From Microbulbifer bruguierae (lineage in GTDB: Bacteria > Pseudomonadota > Gammaproteobacteria > Pseudomonadales > Cellvibrionaceae), in assembly GCF_029869925.1 (NCBI RefSeq), contig NZ_CP118605.1, positions 3,686,001-3,750,000 on the forward strand: a DNA stretch of 64,000 bases, read 5' to 3'. Numbering within the stretch: the stretch's first letter is position 1; each line of letters begins with the position of its first letter. This document shows, piece by piece, positions 60,866 through 64,000 of this stretch. Under the pieces are notes generated by a model. That model was not told the DNA's origin. It saw nothing but the letters and a program-made list of their open reading frames with translations, and did no database searches. The translations under genes and the position numbers were made by a program.

Positions 60866-63136
60866 ATGAGAGCTTCAGGAATCAAACCACTGCTGGCCGC
60901 TGCGCTGCTTACTTGCGGGCAGGTATCCCTGTTCTGTGTTCAGGCTTCTGCAGCCGAACACCTGGTGCGCAATCAGGCGGAATACGCCAAAGTGGCGAAA
61001 ACCCTCGAGGCTGGCGACACCGTGGTGCTGGCGAACGGTGTTTGGCGAGATTTTGAAATTTTGTTCACAGGTGAGGGGGAAAAAGAACACCCCATTACGC
61101 TGACGGCGGAAGAAAAAGGCAAAGTGTTTTTAAGCGGGCAGTCCAACCTGCGTCTTGCCGGTGAGCATCTGGTGGTATCTGGTCTGGTGTTCAAAGACGG
61201 CTATACGCCGAGCAGTGAGGTGGTGTCCTTCCGGCGCAACAAGGAGCATTTGGCCAGCCATTCCCGCGTGACTGAAATTGTCATCGAAGACTTCAGCAAG
61301 CCGGAGCGGATGGAGTCGGATTACTGGGTAAGTCTTTACGGCAAGAACAACCGCTTCGATCACAGTCATCTTTCCGGCAAGCGCAACAAGGGTGTGACCA
61401 TGGCGGTGCGCCTGAATAGTGAAGAGAGTCAGGAAAACCGCCACCGCATTGACCACAACTACTTTGGTCCGCGCCCGGTGCTGGGCTCCAACGGCGGTGA
61501 GACCCTGCGTATCGGTACCAGTCACTATTCCCTGACAGACTCTCTGACGGTAGTGGAAAACAACTTTTTCGACCGTTGTGATGGCGAGGTGGAGATTATC
61601 TCCGTTAAGTCTGGCAAAAATATTCTGCGCAACAACACGTTCTTCGAGTCTCGCGGTACCCTGACCCTGCGTCACGGCAACGGCAACCTGATCGAAGGCA
61701 ATGTGTTTCTGGGCAATGGCGTGGACCACACTGGCGGTATCCGCGTCATCAATGCGGACCAGACCGTGCGCAACAACTATCTCGAAGGTCTCACAGGCTA
61801 TCGGTTTGGGAGCGGGTTCACCGTGATGAACGGTGTTCCCAATTCTCCCATCAACCGCTATCACCAGGTAGTGAATGCGAAGATCGAGAACAACAGCTTT
61901 ATCGATGTCGACCATATCCACCTGGCGGCCGGTAGTGATCAGGAGCGCAGTGCGGTACCACAGGATTCCATAATTTCCAGCAACATCTTCTATACCGAGA
62001 GCGGCAAGTCACCATTTTCCGTATTTGATGATATCTCCGGGATTACCTTTGCCAACAACGTTTCCAGTGGCTTTGTGGATAAAAAAATCCAAAGTGGAAT
62101 CGCCGTGAAGGTAGGCAGGCTGGAGCGAGCGGACAATGGCCTGCTCTACCCGAAAGACAAAGTCGTTGCAGGCAAAGGCGCGAACAAAAGCCTGATGGTT
62201 GCCAGCAAGGACATGACCGGTGTTTCCTGGTACCCGAAATCCGAACCGGTCACCCCCTTCGGTAGCGGCAAAACCACCGACGTGACTCCCGGTGAAGACG
62301 CCCTGTTTGATGCCATTCAAAGCGCAGCGGATGGCGATACCCTGTTGCTGGAAAGTGGGGATTATAGCGCGACCAAGCGACTGGATATCAAAAAGACGCT
62401 GACTATTAAAGCGAAGAAGCGGGGCGGAGTCACCCTTACCAGCGAGCGCCCCGTGATGTTTGAAATTCAGGATGGCGGCAGTCTGTCCCTCGATGGTCTG
62501 GTGATTTCTGGAGCGAACAGCCCGGACAATGCGGGCAATACCCTGATTCGCACTGCAGTGTGGGGTATGTTGAAAAATTACCGCTTCTCCATGACCAACA
62601 GCCGTGTGGAAAACCTGGATATCAATCACTCCTATCATTTCTTTGATTCCGGCATTCGCGCATTTGCCGACCGTATTACTCTGCACAACAACCACTTCGA
62701 AAACATTACCGGTGATCTACTCAAGCTGAATAAAGAGAAGGATGACCTGGGGATTTACAATGCGGAATACGTCACGGTTACTGGCAATACCTTCAAAAAG
62801 GTACAGGGTGCTCTGGTGGACCTGTATCGCGGTGGCACCGATGAAAGTACCTTCGGCCCACATATTGACTTCAGTAAAAACACGGTAACTGAATCCGGTA
62901 CTGGCAAGCGCAACAAGGCGCAAGCGTTGATCAAGCTGCATGGTGTGCAGGTTGCCAGTGTGTATGAAAACCGTATCGATAACAGTGCCGGCATTGTGGT
63001 TGAGCACACGGTAGGAGAACCGGTTACCCGTGTCGCCAGCAATCAATTTATCCGCACTGCGCTTCCGGAAGTGAAAGAGCTCGTTGCTGAAGGGCCGCAC
63101 ACCGCCGTGCTTGCCAATAATGACCTTAAGAACTGA
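60866..63136 (+). CDS. PL6 alginate lyase (two-domain, AlyGC-like)
   Basis: This 756-residue exported enzyme cleaves alginate by beta-elimination. A signal peptide ends at QASAAE. The N-terminal right-handed parallel beta-helix (about residues 40-400) has the PL6 catalytic pair Lys248 in SVKSGKN and Arg269 in LTLRHGN, 21 residues apart as in AlyGC. A second beta-helix domain follows (about 480-750), as in the longer PL6 subfamily. Ca2+-binding acidic residues lie nearby (CDGEVEI). The start at 60866 has AGGTGA just upstream; the longer frame from 60785 is not needed. A PL17-type lyase gene starts 18 bases downstream, so the two act in series. Confidence 0.96.
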   Translation: MRASGIKPLLAAALLTCGQVSLFCVQASAAEHLVRNQAEYAKVAKTLEAGDTVVLANGVWRDFEILFTGEGEKEHPITLTAEEKGKVFLSGQSNLRLAGEHLVVSGLVFKDGYTPSSEVVSFRRNKEHLASHSRVTEIVIEDFSKPERMESDYWVSLYGKNNRFDHSHLSGKRNKGVTMAVRLNSEESQENRHRIDHNYFGPRPVLGSNGGETLRIGTSHYSLTDSLTVVENNFFDRCDGEVEIISVKSGKNILRNNTFFESRGTLTLRHGNGNLIEGNVFLGNGVDHTGGIRVINADQTVRNNYLEGLTGYRFGSGFTVMNGVPNSPINRYHQVVNAKIENNSFIDVDHIHLAAGSDQERSAVPQDSIISSNIFYTESGKSPFSVFDDISGITFANNVSSGFVDKKIQSGIAVKVGRLERADNGLLYPKDKVVAGKGANKSLMVASKDMTGVSWYPKSEPVTPFGSGKTTDVTPGEDALFDAIQSAADGDTLLLESGDYSATKRLDIKKTLTIKAKKRGGVTLTSERPVMFEIQDGGSLSLDGLVISGANSPDNAGNTLIRTAVWGMLKNYRFSMTNSRVENLDINHSYHFFDSGIRAFADRITLHNNHFENITGDLLKLNKEKDDLGIYNAEYVTVTGNTFKKVQGALVDLYRGGTDESTFGPHIDFSKNTVTESGTGKRNKAQALIKLHGVQVASVYENRIDNSAGIVVEHTVGEPVTRVASNQFIRTALPEVKELVAEGPHTAVLANNDLKN

Positions 63137-63154
63137 TTGAAGAAGAATTTACCT

Positions 63155-64000
63155 ATGTTTGGCAAACTTCTATCCCGGAAACACAAAATGCCCGCTGCTG
63201 GCGCCGCGCTGGGCATCTTCGCCGCTATAGTGGCTATCAATCCGCTAGTGGTGTTTGCCGCGGAGCATCCCAACCTGGTGATCAGTGCTTCCGACATTGA
63301 TGCCATGCGGGGAGCGATAACAATCCCCGGGCGTTTCCGCACGGCATTTCTGGCTTCACGAACTGCTGTGGACCGCGCATTGCAGGCGCCTCTGGTGGTA
63401 CCGGTGCCGGCCGATGCGGGGGGTGGCTATACCCATGAGCAGCACAAAAAGAATTACCAGTTGATGTATAACGCTGGTGTGCTGTATCAGATCACCGAAG
63501 ATCCAAAGTATGCAGCGCGGGTGCGGGATATGCTGCTGGCCTACGCAGAGCTGTATCCCGATCTTCCATTGCACCCCAAGCGCCGCCCGGGGGCCAACAA
63601 TCCCGGCAAGCTTTTCTGGCAGAGCCTGAATGAGGCGGTGTGGCTGGTGTACACCATTCAGGCTTACGATCTGATTCGGCCGGCACTGACCGATCAGGAA
63701 GCAGAAAAAATTGAGCGGGGCCTACTGCGCCCCGTGGTCAAGTTCCTGTCTGTGGGCTCTCCTGATACATTCAACAAGGTACACAACCACGGTACATGGC
63801 TAACCGCGGGTGTGGGCATGGCCGGTTACGTTCTGGATGAACCGGAATGGGTTGAGCAGGCACTGCTGGATCTGGATAAGTCCGGCAAAGGCGGTTTCCT
63901 ACGTCAGTTGAGCACCCTGTTTTCACCCGATGGCTACTACAACGAGGGGCCCTACTACCAGCGCTACGCGCTGATGCCTTTTGTGACCTTCGCCAAGGCC
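63155..64000 (+). CDS. PL17-type oligoalginate lyase, cut by the right window edge
   Basis: The frame from the ATG at 63155 is open to the window end, giving 282 residues of a protein normally of about 730. A signal-anchor helix comes first (AGAALGIFAAIVAINPLVVFAAE). The (alpha/alpha) toroid of PL17 follows: VHNHGTW with Asn211-His212 at the active site and YYNEGPYYQRYA with the catalytic-type Tyr268, spaced as N201/H202 and Y258 of Saccharophagus Alg17C. Such exolytic enzymes release monomeric uronate from the oligomers made by the PL6 enzyme. The missing C-terminal part prevents judging whether the heparinase-like domain is present. Confidence 0.92.
   Translation, partial: MFGKLLSRKHKMPAAGAALGIFAAIVAINPLVVFAAEHPNLVISASDIDAMRGAITIPGRFRTAFLASRTAVDRALQAPLVVPVPADAGGGYTHEQHKKNYQLMYNAGVLYQITEDPKYAARVRDMLLAYAELYPDLPLHPKRRPGANNPGKLFWQSLNEAVWLVYTIQAYDLIRPALTDQEAEKIERGLLRPVVKFLSVGSPDTFNKVHNHGTWLTAGVGMAGYVLDEPEWVEQALLDLDKSGKGGFLRQLSTLFSPDGYYNEGPYYQRYALMPFVTFAKA

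Overview
The window reads as a chromosomal segment of a marine, polysaccharide-degrading gammaproteobacterium, most like Microbulbifer or a related Cellvibrionales genus. That is inferred from gene content: ectoine synthesis, large TonB-dependent receptors, PL6/PL17 alginate lyases, a PL10 pectate lyase, a GH20 hexosaminidase, Na+-coupled SSS transporters, and a moderately high-GC genome judged by eye. No rRNA, tRNA, CRISPR array, transposase or prophage was seen. Both ends cut a gene: a Ser/Thr kinase on the left and an oligoalginate lyase on the right.

Left part (1-5 kb, minus strand): two tandem Hanks-type Ser/Thr kinases follow an FHA protein whose C-terminus looks like a winged-helix domain, suggesting a phospho-signalling locus. 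At 5.2-12.8 kb lies a complete ectoine cluster: a divergent MarR/EctR-type regulator, then ectA-ectB-ectC-ask_ect, a membrane-anchored TPR protein overlapping ask_ect, and an SSS symporter. Next come a yceJ/yceI-type pair (cytochrome b561 and YceI), a hypothetical gene, CorA, a host-attachment (baeRF-like) protein and a CBS-pair protein.

Middle part (17.4-24.4 kb): a well-conserved Fur-box match precedes a periplasmic-binding-protein-like gene, a two-helix membrane protein with a cytoplasmic winged-helix-like domain, a TonB receptor, a lipoprotein Cys-phosphatase of the PTP superfamily and a small exported protein. I regard this as the most likely undescribed system in the window: an iron-responsive sensing/uptake locus. 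It is followed by glutathione-dependent formaldehyde detoxification (class III ADH plus S-formylglutathione hydrolase), a Tat-type lipoprotein intradiol dioxygenase paired with a glycine-rich lipoprotein, and a DsbA/FrnE-like protein.

Amino-sugar / D-amino-acid region (30-45 kb): a TonB receptor, a minus-strand operon (PLP D-amino-acid enzyme, GH20 hexosaminidase, SMP-30-like protein) and a divergent plus-strand operon (RpiR/MurR regulator, N-acyl-D-amino-acid deacylase, RidA, SSS symporter, with a DPP-IV-type peptidase behind). Together these look suited to scavenging N-acetylated sugars and N-acyl-D-amino acids, for example from peptidoglycan or chitinous debris. Candidate RpiR operator sequences lie in the divergent promoter, and a large palindrome lies before the deacylase.

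Right part (45-64 kb): a PL10 pectate lyase lipoprotein, a TIGR03032-type protein, a GbsR-like regulator with cydA-cydB (cyanide-insensitive bd oxidase type, ATGA overlap), a DUF1853 nuclease-fold protein, an OmpW-like protein with an autotransporter carrying Asp/Gly-rich RTX-like repeats, and the start of an alginate-utilisation locus: a GntR/FadR regulator, a TonB receptor, PL6 and PL17 lyases. A motif ATTGGTTGAC recurs in this last locus and may be the GntR operator.
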